A DNA stretch of 64,000 nucleotides from Phycomyces blakesleeanus NRRL 1555(-). Lineage: Eukaryota > Mucoromycota > Mucoromycetes > Mucorales > Phycomycetaceae. The stretch is taken from NCBI RefSeq assembly GCF_001638985.1, contig NW_017265173.1, forward strand, positions 11,062-75,061, given 5' to 3'. This document shows, piece after piece, positions 20,398 to 32,135 of this stretch. The translations under genes were made by a program, and so were the position numbers. Each line of letters opens with the position of its first letter. Position 1 is the first letter of the stretch. Below the pieces are notes generated by a model. That model saw only the letters and a program-made list of their open reading frames with translations, was not told the DNA's origin and did not search any database.

Positions 20398-23300
20398 TTA
20401 AAAGTAAAGTTTTCTAGGCAAAGGAACAATAAGTTTTTTGCTGATATTTCGTAATGTTGTATGGTCAACAATTGCAACAGGAAGGAGAATTCGGTGCACT
20501 GGCAAGATGCTTTGAAAGTCAGGCAAAGAAAACGCGACATCCCATATTTCTACGCCTGCAATTTTTCTACTTGTCTCCTTGGAAGCCTTGTACCATTTTA
20601 CATAAGCAAATGTATGTTGGCTACTTTGAGGTGTTCTGTGATGTGGAGTAGAAACAAGTGGACTAAATGAATGAACAAATAGGTACTGAATCTCTCTGAC
20701 ATACGCATACTTTGCTCCGTTTCGACCTTCTATGAACATTGCTTGTATATATGATCCTCTTCCATTCGTACCTCTACTTCCCTTGAATGTCTGTCCAAGG
20801 AGGTTGACGGATTTGAGCATTTCGATCCAGTCATTGACGAAAGCTGTATCTTGAATCATGTCTTTGCAACTGGAGATGGTGGGATCGTTGTAAACAGCTT
20901 GGTAATATCCTACCAAACAATCATACTCCTGTCTTGGCATCATCTCATACGCTTTTTTTTTGCAAGGGCAGCGCTGATGGCGGCAAAGGCTCATTACCAC
21001 GAATTGACAAGTTCGGATTTTCGGCAGCATCAAGAAAGTCTGGTAGAGAGAACCAATTGTACAAGGCGGTGCTAGTTGTAGAATCAGCAGGACTATAACC
21101 AGTTACCAATTTATCGAAGATGCCGGAGAAATTGAATGGACCAGATGTCTTCAAGAAATTGCGAACAAAATCGCCTTTACAGGTATCTTCAATGAATGTT
21201 TTCATGTATGTCATTTCAAAGCCACTCCTTCTGTTGGTATTGATATTCTTTAGGACGCTGTTGTATCGCTCAAAACTAAAGAGCCAGTACCCATAAACAG
21301 GCCCAAAGTCCTTGATTGTGTCGCGAAGATGAAGATGGAGATGCATGTTTGGAGATAACAGATCCTTGCTATACAGCCTTTCACAACCTTTACTGAACTT
21401 CTCAAGTGCTATGTGTGCTGACTGTACATCATCTTCGGAAACATTTGGCTTGGTAAGGAAACGGCAGGCATTCACAAAAAACATCCAATTCTCAAACTTT
21501 TGCTTTGGTAGTACGCCTTGTAGAACCACTGGAGAGTATACCAGACACCACGATTTCCACTCGTCTGCCTTCATAAAGGGAAATTCCTTTGAAATCTTTG
21601 ATCTTAGCATGGTGTAATCAGGCGGCAATGTCATGTTTTCAACGATTTTCTGCATGGCAACGAGTTTTTTATTGTCAATTAGACCATCTGCAACCCATTT
21701 CTCCATCATCCTCTTGGCTGTGCCTAAGAAGAGATTGTGCATTGGATCAATGATCGTGCAGTGGACAACGTCAAAGTACTGGAGACGATGCAGTTCGGAC
21801 CAGCGAATACCATTTTCAACTTCAAGACGATGTCTCTCAGCTTTAGTGGTTGCATTCCTCCAGACGTCAGCATCCTTACAATTATCAGTCTTGGTGCGAA
21901 GGAGCCACTTTGAGAAATCAAATCCAGAATAATCGACAGAGCTCGTTCCAGCTAATCGGGAGAATTGGCAATTACATTTGTGGCATGCATTTGTACTGGT
22001 ATGGGACGTGAATCCACACACTTTTCGGGCAGCAGGGATGTCGCAGGCAACCATAAACAGAGCAGCGCGGATGGTAGTACTATTTGGGCATTGATATGTC
22101 TGGACTCTGACTCCCTTGTACAACTTTTCTAATTCGTCAACCAGAGGTCTGAGGTACGAATTTATCTCGGATGTTTTTGCTTCTTTCGGACCTGGCATTA
22201 ACCCAACAAGAATGACATTTTCTTTCTTGAATCTTACACTTCGAGGAAGATTGTTTACAGCCAGGTAAATTGCACCACACGAATATGTCACACCGTCGAA
22301 CGGCTGGAACCAGTCAATGTTTAAGGTCAACATCAGTGAGCGGTTGCCATGAACAAAGGGAATTCCATTGGTGTCTTTCAAATCCTTCCACATCAAGCCA
22401 TCGTACACATCGAACATAGTATTCTCAGCCTTCGGGCTACGGTTCCACAAGTCGATTTGGGTTTCAAAATCAGGCCGAGAAAAGAGAGCTTTGATCGAAT
22501 TCTGAACAGAGTGATACACATATGTTCTTTTTGGAATGGACGACTGATTTTTTGACTTGAACAAACTATTACCGCACATTGAGTTATTCCCAAATTTATC
22601 AAAGATACAGAAGCGGGGTGTTGATTCATTGTTCTCATATATGCTGTGACATTCGCTACAAGAAACATATTTCTTTATACCGTCTGTAAAGGTATTGAAT
22701 CCTGCCATGCTTTTGAGACCAGGGATGCTAACTGGGAGACAGAATGGATCTCTGAAAAGCTCGAGTATTTTGTTCATGATGGCAATGAGAAGAATGGCGC
22801 CTTCATCGACGACGTACAAGGATACAAATAGTGCAAGGACCTGTACTATAAAACGATGGATGAAACTCAATTCTGAGTTGAATTCAGGAAAGTTGTCTTT
22901 TTTAAAAAAAATTAATTTCTATTATTTTATACAGCAGAACCCAATATCCATTATGAAAGTGTGCAAACCTTCACTATCAAGCATGTCATCCTCACTGGAA
23001 TCGTCTTTGCAACCGTCAGAATCAAGATCAGAGTTAAACTCTTCATTCTCATAACCAAAGACAGCATCGGATTCTGAGAGAGGTAAGACTCGAATAGGCT
23101 CTTGTGTCTCCATATCTATTTCTATACTGGTGTCCATTTCTACCGGAACCATAAAAGAAGTTAGAGCAAATAAAAATAAAAATAAAAATATATATTTTTA
23201 CCATCAAAGTCATAATCCATATCATAATCATTGTCTATGGCCACCGAGTTCTGTTCATCATTGTTGATAACTTCAGGAACATAGCTTACAGTAGTTTCGA

Positions 23301-23541
23301 CTGATCTCTTAATAATCACTACATTACATATGTTATTAAATCGAAAATATAAATATAAATATAATTAAAACATAAAAGAAAATTCCCTACATCTATTACG
23401 AAAGATGTTCATTCCAGCATCGTCTCTTCTTTTATGAAAATTAAATGTCTGTACAGACACTGTATCTGATCCTCTAAATCTTGTCTTGCAAACAGAACAT
23501 TTGCATTCTTTTGTTTTGTTTGATTTACGGGTTGGTGCCAT
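20398..23541 (-). pseudogene. Tnp2 transposase (copy C), frameshift near 3' end
   Basis: The first exon starts at ATG 23541 (MAPTRKSNKTKECKCSVC) with the CxCxxC module. Acidic exons follow near 23230-22920. The long exon runs from about 22880 with NIDWFQPFDGVTYSCGAIYL, GLMPGPKEAKTSEIN, CTIIDPMHNLFLGTAKRM and SPNMHLHLHLRDTIKDFGPV plus FERYNS. The frame ends at 20945 because of a run of nine A on the coding strand (20953-20961). The C-terminal domain continues in another frame from about 20953 to the stop at 20398-20400. Either a single-base mutation or, less likely, slippage at the A9 run. Otherwise no internal stop in the long exon. Confidence 0.85.
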
Positions 23542-23801
23542 TGCTTAATAATTATTAAAATAATATTATTTTTTAAACAGTAAAGAAGATAAATATATAT
23601 TCAGGTACAGTTTATTTCATTCAATTTAAGTTTATTATTGTATTTTTTTATGCTACTCGGTGCTCTATGACCAATAGAATCGTTTTAAAAAAATTGCAAT
23701 GCTTATTCTACAAAAAAAAATTCTGCACTACAAATTCAGGTTCTCTGTCCACCGAATTTTACATCCCATCACGTATGGGAATTGGGCATTTTTTTGCAGT
23801 G

Positions 23802-24150
23802 ACAGTCAATCACAATGTTGAGTATGTTATATCTGATGGTATTCATATCAATACTATAGAAGGTAAAATACTATAAAAGATAAAATTATTTTATTAACTT
23901 TTATTACATAGGTCTGCGGAATGGAATAAAAATGAACTGCAAGACCAGATTGCGAACAAAACAAATGGTGCCATGGATGTTGATAGAATTCATATAGAGA
24001 AAAAAATATGAGAACAGATTGTGGCAAGGAATGCTAAAAAAGTTAGCTGAGGTTTCTTTTGGAAGCATTGTTGACAATCCAATATATACAAATTATGAAT
24101 ATTTAGAAGATGATGAAGATGAAGAATATACTGATTCTACAATGGTTTAA
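23802..24150 (+). pseudogene. Merlin transposase, C-terminal part
   Basis: Continues the Merlin chain after copy C: VNHNVEYVISDG, INTIEG with the third catalytic residue (E). A small intron (about 23868-23912) follows, then LRNGIKMNCKTRLRTKQMVP and LWQGMLKKLAEVSFG. The sequence around the E followed by a basic C-terminus is typical of eukaryotic Merlin transposases. A TGA interrupts the chain near 24009. The frame ends at TAA near 24149. Confidence 0.8.
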
Positions 24151-25110
24151 TAAAAAAATATAAGAAATTTGGATTTAAATTAATTTGTTTTAATAATATT
24201 AAAACAATAATATAAAAACAAAACATATGTCAAGTCTCGATCTGGTATTTCTTTTCTGGCACTTGTAACTAAGTCGCAGAATCGATACCACTGGGGATCG
24301 TCAAGTTTATGAATAGTTTTTAGATAAGAATAAAGATGCTTTTTATTAAATATATTTCTTGACTATTTATATAAAATGATAATTGATTTCTGGCTAAAAG
24401 AATAGCTACGATAATATGTCTTAGATGCCTGTTGTCCAGTAATATCTTCAAGTATATTCACCATCTTAAACATCTAAAACATATATGAAAGACGAATCGG
24501 CAAAGTCAAGATCTTTTATTCTAAAAAGTCAACTCTTACTGGTTGCTTATAACTACCGCTTTTGTTCACCAATGTCAACTCTGACACATAAATACATTTT
24601 AATTCAGATATATCAAAAGAATAATATCATTCAACATCTAATAATAGATATAGGATAAGATTTATATCTTAAAAAAAATCAAATAAAAAATACAGAGTGC
24701 AAAATGCATCCAGACAGAATCGAACCAGAGTCTCCGCATCAGTGAACTGTAACTGTAACAAGGGAACCACAAGTATTTGTAATCAAAAATATTTAAAATA
24801 TAAAATTAATTGACCGTAATTTAAAAGCATATTTGTTACCTTTCTTATATAAACTTTGAAACTGCATTATCTTCACAACAAAAAACAGTACCAAAATGTG
24901 ACGACTATTGATTAATATCTACAAAATTCAGGCTATCCAAATCCGGTTTTGCCCTTATTATAGAACAAATATTCGCAGAGTAGTTTAAAAAACAAGATAT
25001 TAAAACACAGATATATAGAACACAAAAAATGACTGATTTTTAGCTTAAGAACATTAATCTGATTTTGAAAACTCATAGAGATATTATCCATATCTGTAGT
25101 TTAAATCTGG
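24151..25110. other. Intergenic, no gene; one tRNA-like remnant
   Basis: AT-rich DNA without a credible reading frame. On the minus strand around 24705-24775 the string CTCTGGTTCGATTCTGTCTG carries a perfect box B-like GGTTCGATTC, with CTGATGCGGAGA before it, as in a tRNA 3' half. The stems pair poorly, so it is at best a degenerate tRNA or SINE relic. Confidence 0.4.
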
Positions 25111-25112
25111 CT

Positions 25113-26525
25113 TTAAAAACCCCATAAACCTTCATTCAACCCTTTTTTGCACAGAACAGAGATTGCAAGGCCATACTCAAACTTTGGGCACACAAAAGTC
25201 TTGTATAGTCTGGAACTGAGGAGCAAGAAAAATACAGAATGATATGCACCAACAGGATTAAGTGTTGCCATTGTAGAAATAGCACCAGAACGATGATAAG
25301 ACATAATTGAATCTTGATATATTCTTTTGTTATGAAATAGAACACCCAAGTAAATAAATTCTGGAACTGCAGGAACGCCTTCATCATATATTGTTAAGTT
25401 TATATGGGTTAGTGAATATGATGGTCAATAAATGATGGCACATTTAGAAGGATTCCAATAATAGCCAAGCTGAAAAGAATGTTGAGCAGCAAGATCAAGC
25501 ATGAGCTGGACATCAGTAGAGGACCTAAATATGGCAACATCATCAGCAAACAGAAGACTATTGATTGCTGTTGGTGAGTGAGAATGTCCAAATCTGTTCA
25601 TATCTGATAGAGCAAGAAGAGAGTCGTATGCATCCAAAGAGGAAGGAGAAGCATATGGAACATGCATAGAGGTGACAGATGATGCAACTGTGCAAAGTAA
25701 AGGCGGCAGGAAGTTGATGTAAATGGAATATAAATGCGGACTGAGAACTGAACCTTGAAGAATGCCTGTGGTTGGGGTAAATGCATGAGAAGAAAAGTTG
25801 TCAAAAAGAACGGATATAGAGATATCATCAAATATATTGATAAGAAGTCCAAGCAAAGCAGGTGGTGTTTGGCGTCGAGCAAGAGCATTCCAAATGATTC
25901 TGCAATCTACTGTATCATAGGCAGCTTTTATGTCTAAGAAGGCTACAACTGTATAATAATGATGACAGTGAAAATAGGCTTTCATAAGGTCGTGTAAACA
26001 GATAGCTTGATCTAGTGCACCACGTCTAGGACGGAATCCACCTTGAGCAACATCTAATGGTGGTGAGAATTTATGCAGAACAGGAGCAAGACACATTTTC
26101 ATTAGTTTTCTGATAACTGACGTCTTTGAAATTGGTCTATAATTTGAAGCTTGAGAGGGGTCACCCTTCTTATAAATTGGAAAGACCTGCGCCTGACACC
26201 AAATAACAGGTACATATGACTATTGCCAACAGATAGTGAATAAGAGAGAGAGTGTGAGAGCAATTTGTTGACGAATGAATTTCAACATTTCTGCACTGAT
26301 GTGATCCAGGCCTGGTGCCTTGCAGTTAGACATAAATTGCATGCATCTCTCTACCACGGAAGAAACAAATGGCAAGTTGGCAGAGGCAAAAGACAGACTG
26401 GTACTGTGAAGAGTCGAAGGAGGAGGACGCTGATCTGGAAGGATACTTCCACTGCACACAGATGCAAGATGTTCACACATAATTGTTGCTGCTGCTGCTG
26501 GTCCATCACTGTGCTGAAACACATG
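25113..26525 (-). pseudogene. LINE-1 ORF2, reverse transcriptase half
   Basis: Contains the RT palm strings PISKTSVIRKLMKMCLAPVL, FLDIKAAYDTVDC and LLFADDVAIF, which includes the catalytic aspartate pair. It also has the upstream thumb-like GLDHISAEML and the later FIYLGVLFHNK. Reading requires several stop or frame changes (near 26219 and 25425), so it is inactive. It copies LINE RNA into DNA at a nicked target in active relatives. The chain stops near 25113, lacking the C-terminal zinc-knuckle-like domain seen in LINE-2. Confidence 0.85.
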
Positions 26526-26530
26526 CTGAG

Positions 26531-27062
26531 TGTTGTGGTGGTTGAAGTTGAAGAAGTTTTTAAGAGGAAGAATTGAAGATTTGAAATTAGGAACGAAGAT
26601 TCGTGAGAACTTGTGTAGGTTTTGTTTATTGAGAAAGATTTTGTATCAAAGTTTGACCAGGTTCCTACACTGAACTACTACTGCTATTTATATTGTTTTG
26701 GATTGGGAAAATTATATGACTGGGGTCAGGTAATCGATCCTATCTGAGCCTTAATCAGAGCAACGTGATCTTGAGATAATTAATGTATGATTAATTATAT
26801 AAATGTGTGTAGTCCCGATGAAGTATTAACATCGAAAGTAAATGTGTTTATGAGTTATAATTATGCTTATAATAATCCACTGATGTATCCCATATTATGG
26901 TGATATCATCATATGAAATATAATCACTATCATGCATGCTAAACCTGTGTGTTAAATAATAAAGTAATCGGTAGACACCTTTGACTGGAATAGCTGAGGC
27001 CTTATATTATTTCCTTCAGACTTATTCTCAATTACAGCAGTAGTCAATACTCATTTACAACA
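26531..27062 (-). repeat. 3' LTR of the chromovirus
   Basis: 532 bp, TG...CA ends on the sense (minus) strand. It includes a TATA-like AATATAAATA and an AATAAA signal in sense orientation. Same sequence as 32155-32686 but for one base. Confidence 0.95.
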
Positions 27063-27075
27063 TTATCCTCCACCA
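27063..27075 (-). promoter_or_regulatory. Polypurine tract candidate
   Basis: Sense strand reads GGTGGAGGATAA directly before the 3' LTR, the expected place and composition for the primer of plus-strand DNA synthesis. Confidence 0.7.
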
Positions 27076-27233
27076 GATTCAACAATACCTTTTGTTGATT
27101 CGGCAAAACATCTCATCTTAACTATTTATTAATTTGTCGAATTGCTCAATTTCATTTGGGTCAATTACGCTCATAATTTTTTTTTATACTTCAAGAGATC
27201 TGCACTGTAAACTCAGCTCCGTGGATTACGTGT

Positions 27234-30200
27234 TTATTTTATCAAATTTTTTGTTGCTCTTCTTTTGGACATTCTTTCTTCTCTACTCAGTGCGGTAGGA
27301 AGCTTACTTCCATTGTGCTCTTCGATGCGATTCCTTTTTATTTTACCATCATGTCTTGGAATTTGAACTGTTTTCTTTAATGAGGCTGCACTCTTATTCA
27401 CTAATTCCGTGGCTCTCTCATTCTCTAAACGTTCGATTTCTCTGACCTTCTTCCAATACTTTTGTATTATTGTGGGATTGGTAAAATCGTTAGCCATTTG
27501 CCATGTGTTTGCCCGTTCACCATAACCAACCCATTTTACCAGATATTCTCTATCACCAGCAGCACCACGATGATCGCGAATGTCTTCAACTTCATAGAGC
27601 TCATTCTCAATTGTAGATTCATCGATGGTAACCATCTTGAGTTCTGAGGGTGTGTAATTTCGGTGCAACAATTCTCCTTGCTCATCCTTTAGTTCATACG
27701 ATCCTCCTTTATTTCTTCGAACCACTGTATAAGGACCTTCATAGATTGGTGCCAATTTATTTGGACGATGTGGTAATCTGACCATTACGTGTGTTCCTTT
27801 GGGGATGTCTATTAAGATGTTCTTGTGATCGTATTTCTTTTTTAACTCTTCGTTGATCCGCAAGACTCTTTCGTTTATGGCAGGGAATATTATTTTATCC
27901 ATATATTCAATCTGCTTCTCCAATTCATCAATTGTTACCGTGTTTTTGGGAAGAGAGAATTTTGCTTTATCACCATACTCATCAGGTACATTAACTCTGC
28001 GAGCATACATTAGTGAAAAGGGTGCACTCAGTGTCTTTTGAGGAATATGTCTGTTTATGCATAGCTGAACAATTGGTAAATAGTGACACCAGTCATTGCT
28101 GTTCGCTCTCATCATTTTCCGTACAGTATTCTCTGCAACTTTCACACTGGCTTCAGCAATACCATTTCCTTGTGGATGATATGCCGTTGAATATCTTCGA
28201 TCAATACCAAGCTCTTTCGATAGGCTTGCCATTAAAGAATTTCTAAATTCCAACCCATTGTCACTTTGCATTACTTTGGGAAAACCATAATCTCCAAATA
28301 TTTTTATCAATGCCTTAGCTATTGTTGTCGAGTTTTTGTTTGGTAATGGTCTCAAGATGATATACTTGGAACAAACATCAACTAACACTAGCATATACGT
28401 GTGACCATCCTCTGATACTGGGAATTCACCGCATAAGTCAATTGCAACATGATCAAATGGTCGGAAAGCTACAACATTGGTCAATGGGTGATATCCTCTT
28501 TTGCTGATGTTGTGCTTCTGACATTCAGAGCAAGAACGAATAATCTCCTTTGCTTCTTCATATATATTAGTCCAATGTAATCCTTGAGAGTGAAGATCAT
28601 TCACCATAGCTTGACTACCAAAGTGACCAAACGAATGTGCTTCTTTTAACAAGCCATTTCGCTTTTCTTCAGGAGGCGACATATAGTCGGAAGTCTCTGA
28701 TACATTTTCGATGAGTTGTGTAGCAAGTACATTTAGCACTTTGTCCTTACTGTACTTTTTCTTACGAATAATAACTTTATCTTTAGATTGCAAGTGTTTT
28801 GTTCTGATTTTTCTCAATCCATCATCCTCCACCAGCTTGTAACTATCCTCTGGAGGATACAAGCGACTCAACAAGTCTGGTAGTTTATTCAACAAACCAG
28901 GAATATGGACCACCTTAAAATCAAAGTCAAGAAGTGTCTCAATCCAGCCAATTATCATGGGATTAGCAATTTTTTGTGTGTGAAGATAAGTGAGTGCTTT
29001 ATGATCAGTAAAAATGGTGAACTGTCGGCCCCATAGAAATGGACGGAATTTATCAAGCGCCAAAACGACTGCATACAATTCTCTTTTGGTGGTGCTCCAT
29101 CGCCGTTGGGATGGGCTCAGGGAAGTTGACACAAAACTAATATACTTATCACGCCCTTGATCGTCGCGCTGAAAAAGCAGGCAGGCTACTCCATAAAGGG
29201 AAGCATCTGTGGCCACATACATTTCACGTGACATATCTGCGTAATGAAGAATTAAATCCTGATGCAGTATGTCCTTTAATGCTTTAAAGCTTCTTGTCTG
29301 CTCATCTGTCCATAGCTCAGCTACATTGTTGGCATGACTTAATCGTGAAATAGGTTCAGCCACCTTCGAGATCATGGGAATATAGTCTCTGAAGTAATTA
29401 ATCAAACCCATAAATTGCTGAATTTGTTTCGCAGTTTTAGGAATAGGCCATTTATCAACGTTTGTCAACTTTCGCTTATCAACCTTGGTGCCTGTCTCAT
29501 TGACGACAAAACCAAGCAATCGCACTGAATGTTGAAACCAGACACATTTATCAGAGTTTAGAATCAACTTCGCCGATGTCAATCTATCAATCACTATTTT
29601 TACATCCTTAACATGCTGCTCAAATGTTTCGCTAGCCACAATACAATCATCAACAAAATTCTGCACACAGTCAATTTTATCAAACAAAGTTGCCATGACA
29701 TGTTGAAATTGTGATGTAAGCATCTTCAAGCCAAAACAGCCTTTAATGAAGCTATATTGTTGCCCATCTAAATGAGTGAATGTTAATTTATGAACATCTT
29801 CAGGTGCAACTTTGAAACGATGGTAGGCATTCGATAAATCCAATGTGGTGAAAAATTTCTTTCCACTCAAATTCTGGAATATCGTTTGGATTTTAGGAAT
29901 TGGATAGTTGAATGTGGGAGGTAGGATCTGATTCAATAATCGCACATCTAGACAAACTCGGTGACTCACAATCTCTCCAGCTTTGTTTCTTTTAGGCACA
30001 AGCAACATAGGACTGTTGAAGGAAGTATTGGTCTTGGACTTGACAATCGTGCCTGTCTCAAGCCATTCTTTTACTTGTTTATCAAGTGTTGGTCGTAGAG
30101 CATGGGGAATAGGATATTGACGTCTATAAGCTGTGGCGCCTTCTTTTGTGGGTAATCTAATTAGAGATTCTGATAAAGGACAAGAGGACTCGACTGGGAT

Positions 30201-32135
30201 TTTCTTATTTTCATCCAGTGAGGCCTGAATTGACTGAATAAATTCTGCTCGCTGTATTTCCGTACCAGCTGGCGAATTATCCGGTTCAAACTTTTTCTCT
30301 TTATCGATATTTAGATTCTCATACACAGCGGCATAGTCTTTAGCGTTATCTGAATGAATATATTCTCCTTCGATATCGTATGCAACATTAATCAATCCGA
30401 TGTTCATTTTTGTTAAGATATCTCTTCCAAGAAGAATATCAAAATTAAATCCTGTATTAAACTCTAACACCTCGGGTGCATGCTTAAACGTAATTCCATT
30501 CACATATTTAAAATTTAAAGGATCAGTTTTTCCCAATCGCTTAGTACCACTATTCTTTGACAAGAAAGTGAAGGAACCATTTGATGAATTTATTTTATTT
30601 ATATTTAAATTTTCATTCAAACATTGTAAACTAATGAAAGTGCGTGCACTGCCAGTGTCAATCATTCCAAGTAGTTTGTGGTTCTCTACAATAATAGGAG
30701 TGGTTAGATTAAATGCATCATTGGCTTTAACCCTTCTCTCAATTTTGTCAAGTAGGTACTTACAGTCGAAAGACATGTCTTCGAGTTCCAAGTCAACACT
30801 GTCTTGGATCGCCTTGAGCACTTGCTCAGACTTCTCCTTGGCAGGGACCTGCGAGACCATCAGGACTGGCTCACTGTCCTTACAGACGTGGCCACGGAAG
30901 TAGTTTTCTCCACACCGCCTGCAGGGGTTGCGCTTGGTGGGGGCAGCTACTTTGGCCTTGTTGTTGGCCAGGGTGAAGCATTTGCTCGACTCATGTGTAG
31001 TATTCTTACCATGGTGCGAGCAGAAGAAGGAACGCTCCGGCTTACTGATTCGGTGCTGCTGGTTGTTGCTGGAGTGCACCTTCTTGCGAGGGTACGCCTC
31101 CATTCTCTTCTTCTCCATTCTCTTCTCAGTGTGCATGTTGGCACCAGGAATGAGCTGGGTAGCTTCGGCATACATGCGATTGTCGTCGCCAAGGATGTCT
31201 CTGCCAATCTGCGTCAACTGCTCCACAGTCCAATCTCTTTTGGTCTCGCCATTGAAGTCCAATCTGGTCATGGTGAGCCGCAAGAGTGTCTGTACTTGCC
31301 TAGTCAAGGAAGCGAGGAAGCGGTCGGCAACACGAGCATCGTTTTTGGGGAGGCCGGCATCATACACAGCCTGAAGGAACTTCTTGGAGTAATCTCCAAT
31401 CGACTCAGAAGGAAGCATTACCATGGTAAATACCTCTTTTACCGAACGGGATGTCACCAAGCGCGATCCATGTCTTGCTGTAAAGCAGATCTTGGCCGCG
31501 TTCCAATCTACACACTTCTTCAAATCCATCTCTACCCATCCATCGTCACTATGAGGCAAGCAGAGCGGCAAAAATCTCTTCCAAACTAGTTCAATGTCCT
31601 GAAGGGACGACTCAATAACCTTTTGGAAGGTGCGAAGGAAGTGGTCTACTGAGTGAAAGACCTCTTCATTCGGGAAGGATCTAATCACATCGTCTGCCAA
31701 CTGGAACTTAGGAAGATCTCTTCTATTAAGAGTCAACCCTCCAGTGCGACTGCTCTTCTCTACAACTTTCACAGAAGGCGAAAGGTACTGACTGCATGCT
31801 ATTTCTATATCTATCATTTCTTTGACGCGTCTGACCTTATTAAGGGCTAATTCAGCTGCTTGCTCATCGTTCATAGCGTGAGCAGCGCTGACAGCCTCCA
31901 CATGCTGTTGAAGTTCTAGTCTAAGTTTCTCTGACAAAGACAAGACTGTTGTAGCAGCATTCGCTACCAAGGGACGAAGGGGAGAGGGAGCAACAAATTG
32001 TCCAGGGGTGGAGCTGGCAAAGGAGATGTTGTCACTCAGACTGGCGATGAGGTCCTCCTCAGTCATGACGGACATGGCATCCTCATCATGAGCAGGGATG
32101 ATGGCGGCGGGATAGTTCTCAGCAGAGGGGTTCAT
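27234..32135 (-). CDS. Gag-pol polyprotein of the chromovirus
   Basis: One frame of 1633 residues without a stop. Gag fills about the first 440 residues and ends with two zinc motifs (CSHHGKNTTHESSKC; CRRCGENYFRGHVC at about 403-418, not the standard CX2CX4HX4C spacing). Protease: IDTGSARTF near 493. Reverse transcriptase: LDLSNAYHRF and FVDD near 827. RNase H: TDASLYG near 976 and KRELYAVVLALDKFRP. Integrase: HHCC zinc domain about 1160-1215, then AIDLCGEF, QSDNGLEF and the E in HPQGNGIAEAS. Then a GPY/F-like module and a chromodomain (YLVKWVGYGERANTWQ) at about 1512-1568. The chromodomain suggests targeting to marked chromatin. Single-frame Gag-Pol without a slip site recalls Tf1-like elements. 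Starts only 19 nt after the LTR. Confidence 0.95.
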   Translation of the reverse strand: MNPSAENYPAAIIPAHDEDAMSVMTEEDLIASLSDNISFASSTPGQFVAPSPLRPLVANAATTVLSLSEKLRLELQQHVEAVSAAHAMNDEQAAELALNKVRRVKEMIDIEIACSQYLSPSVKVVEKSSRTGGLTLNRRDLPKFQLADDVIRSFPNEEVFHSVDHFLRTFQKVIESSLQDIELVWKRFLPLCLPHSDDGWVEMDLKKCVDWNAAKICFTARHGSRLVTSRSVKEVFTMVMLPSESIGDYSKKFLQAVYDAGLPKNDARVADRFLASLTRQVQTLLRLTMTRLDFNGETKRDWTVEQLTQIGRDILGDDNRMYAEATQLIPGANMHTEKRMEKKRMEAYPRKKVHSSNNQQHRISKPERSFFCSHHGKNTTHESSKCFTLANNKAKVAAPTKRNPCRRCGENYFRGHVCKDSEPVLMVSQVPAKEKSEQVLKAIQDSVDLELEDMSFDCKYLLDKIERRVKANDAFNLTTPIIVENHKLLGMIDTGSARTFISLQCLNENLNINKINSSNGSFTFLSKNSGTKRLGKTDPLNFKYVNGITFKHAPEVLEFNTGFNFDILLGRDILTKMNIGLINVAYDIEGEYIHSDNAKDYAAVYENLNIDKEKKFEPDNSPAGTEIQRAEFIQSIQASLDENKKIPVESSCPLSESLIRLPTKEGATAYRRQYPIPHALRPTLDKQVKEWLETGTIVKSKTNTSFNSPMLLVPKRNKAGEIVSHRVCLDVRLLNQILPPTFNYPIPKIQTIFQNLSGKKFFTTLDLSNAYHRFKVAPEDVHKLTFTHLDGQQYSFIKGCFGLKMLTSQFQHVMATLFDKIDCVQNFVDDCIVASETFEQHVKDVKIVIDRLTSAKLILNSDKCVWFQHSVRLLGFVVNETGTKVDKRKLTNVDKWPIPKTAKQIQQFMGLINYFRDYIPMISKVAEPISRLSHANNVAELWTDEQTRSFKALKDILHQDLILHYADMSREMYVATDASLYGVACLLFQRDDQGRDKYISFVSTSLSPSQRRWSTTKRELYAVVLALDKFRPFLWGRQFTIFTDHKALTYLHTQKIANPMIIGWIETLLDFDFKVVHIPGLLNKLPDLLSRLYPPEDSYKLVEDDGLRKIRTKHLQSKDKVIIRKKKYSKDKVLNVLATQLIENVSETSDYMSPPEEKRNGLLKEAHSFGHFGSQAMVNDLHSQGLHWTNIYEEAKEIIRSCSECQKHNISKRGYHPLTNVVAFRPFDHVAIDLCGEFPVSEDGHTYMLVLVDVCSKYIILRPLPNKNSTTIAKALIKIFGDYGFPKVMQSDNGLEFRNSLMASLSKELGIDRRYSTAYHPQGNGIAEASVKVAENTVRKMMRANSNDWCHYLPIVQLCINRHIPQKTLSAPFSLMYARRVNVPDEYGDKAKFSLPKNTVTIDELEKQIEYMDKIIFPAINERVLRINEELKKKYDHKNILIDIPKGTHVMVRLPHRPNKLAPIYEGPYTVVRRNKGGSYELKDEQGELLHRNYTPSELKMVTIDESTIENELYEVEDIRDHRGAAGDREYLVKWVGYGERANTWQMANDFTNPTIIQKYWKKVREIERLENERATELVNKSAASLKKTVQIPRHDGKIKRNRIEEHNGSKLPTALSREERMSKRRATKNLIK

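Larger units (their letters stand above)
17339..23801. mobile_element. CACTA (Tnp2) element, copy C, complete
   Basis: A 6463-bp element with target duplication ACA (17336-17338 and 23802-23804). The inverted ends start CACTGCAAAAAAATGCCC and match over about 48 bases with two differences (left 17339-17386, right 23754-23801). Gene order is mirror-image to B: tiny-exon unit (-), accessory gene (+), Tnp2 (-). It inserted into the Merlin coding region; both flanks rejoin in frame. Confidence 0.95.
8500..24150 (+). mobile_element. Merlin (IS1595-like) transposon, split by three later insertions
   Basis: Pieces of one Merlin transposase occur in order on the plus strand: a cysteine-poor relic of the N-terminal domain (8597-8854), a middle part (about 16870-17338) and the C-terminal part (23802-24150). 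The first gap holds a Tc1-type element that itself contains CACTA copy B. The second holds CACTA copy C. Removing C with one copy of its ACA duplication restores the Merlin frame (…HRT + VNHNVEYV…). Its own terminal repeats and 8-bp target duplication were not located, so the outer limits are approximate. Confidence 0.7.

Noticed and set aside
30804..31589. Open frame of 261 codons on the plus strand
   Set aside because: Lies opposite the gag part of the chromovirus frame; a shadow.
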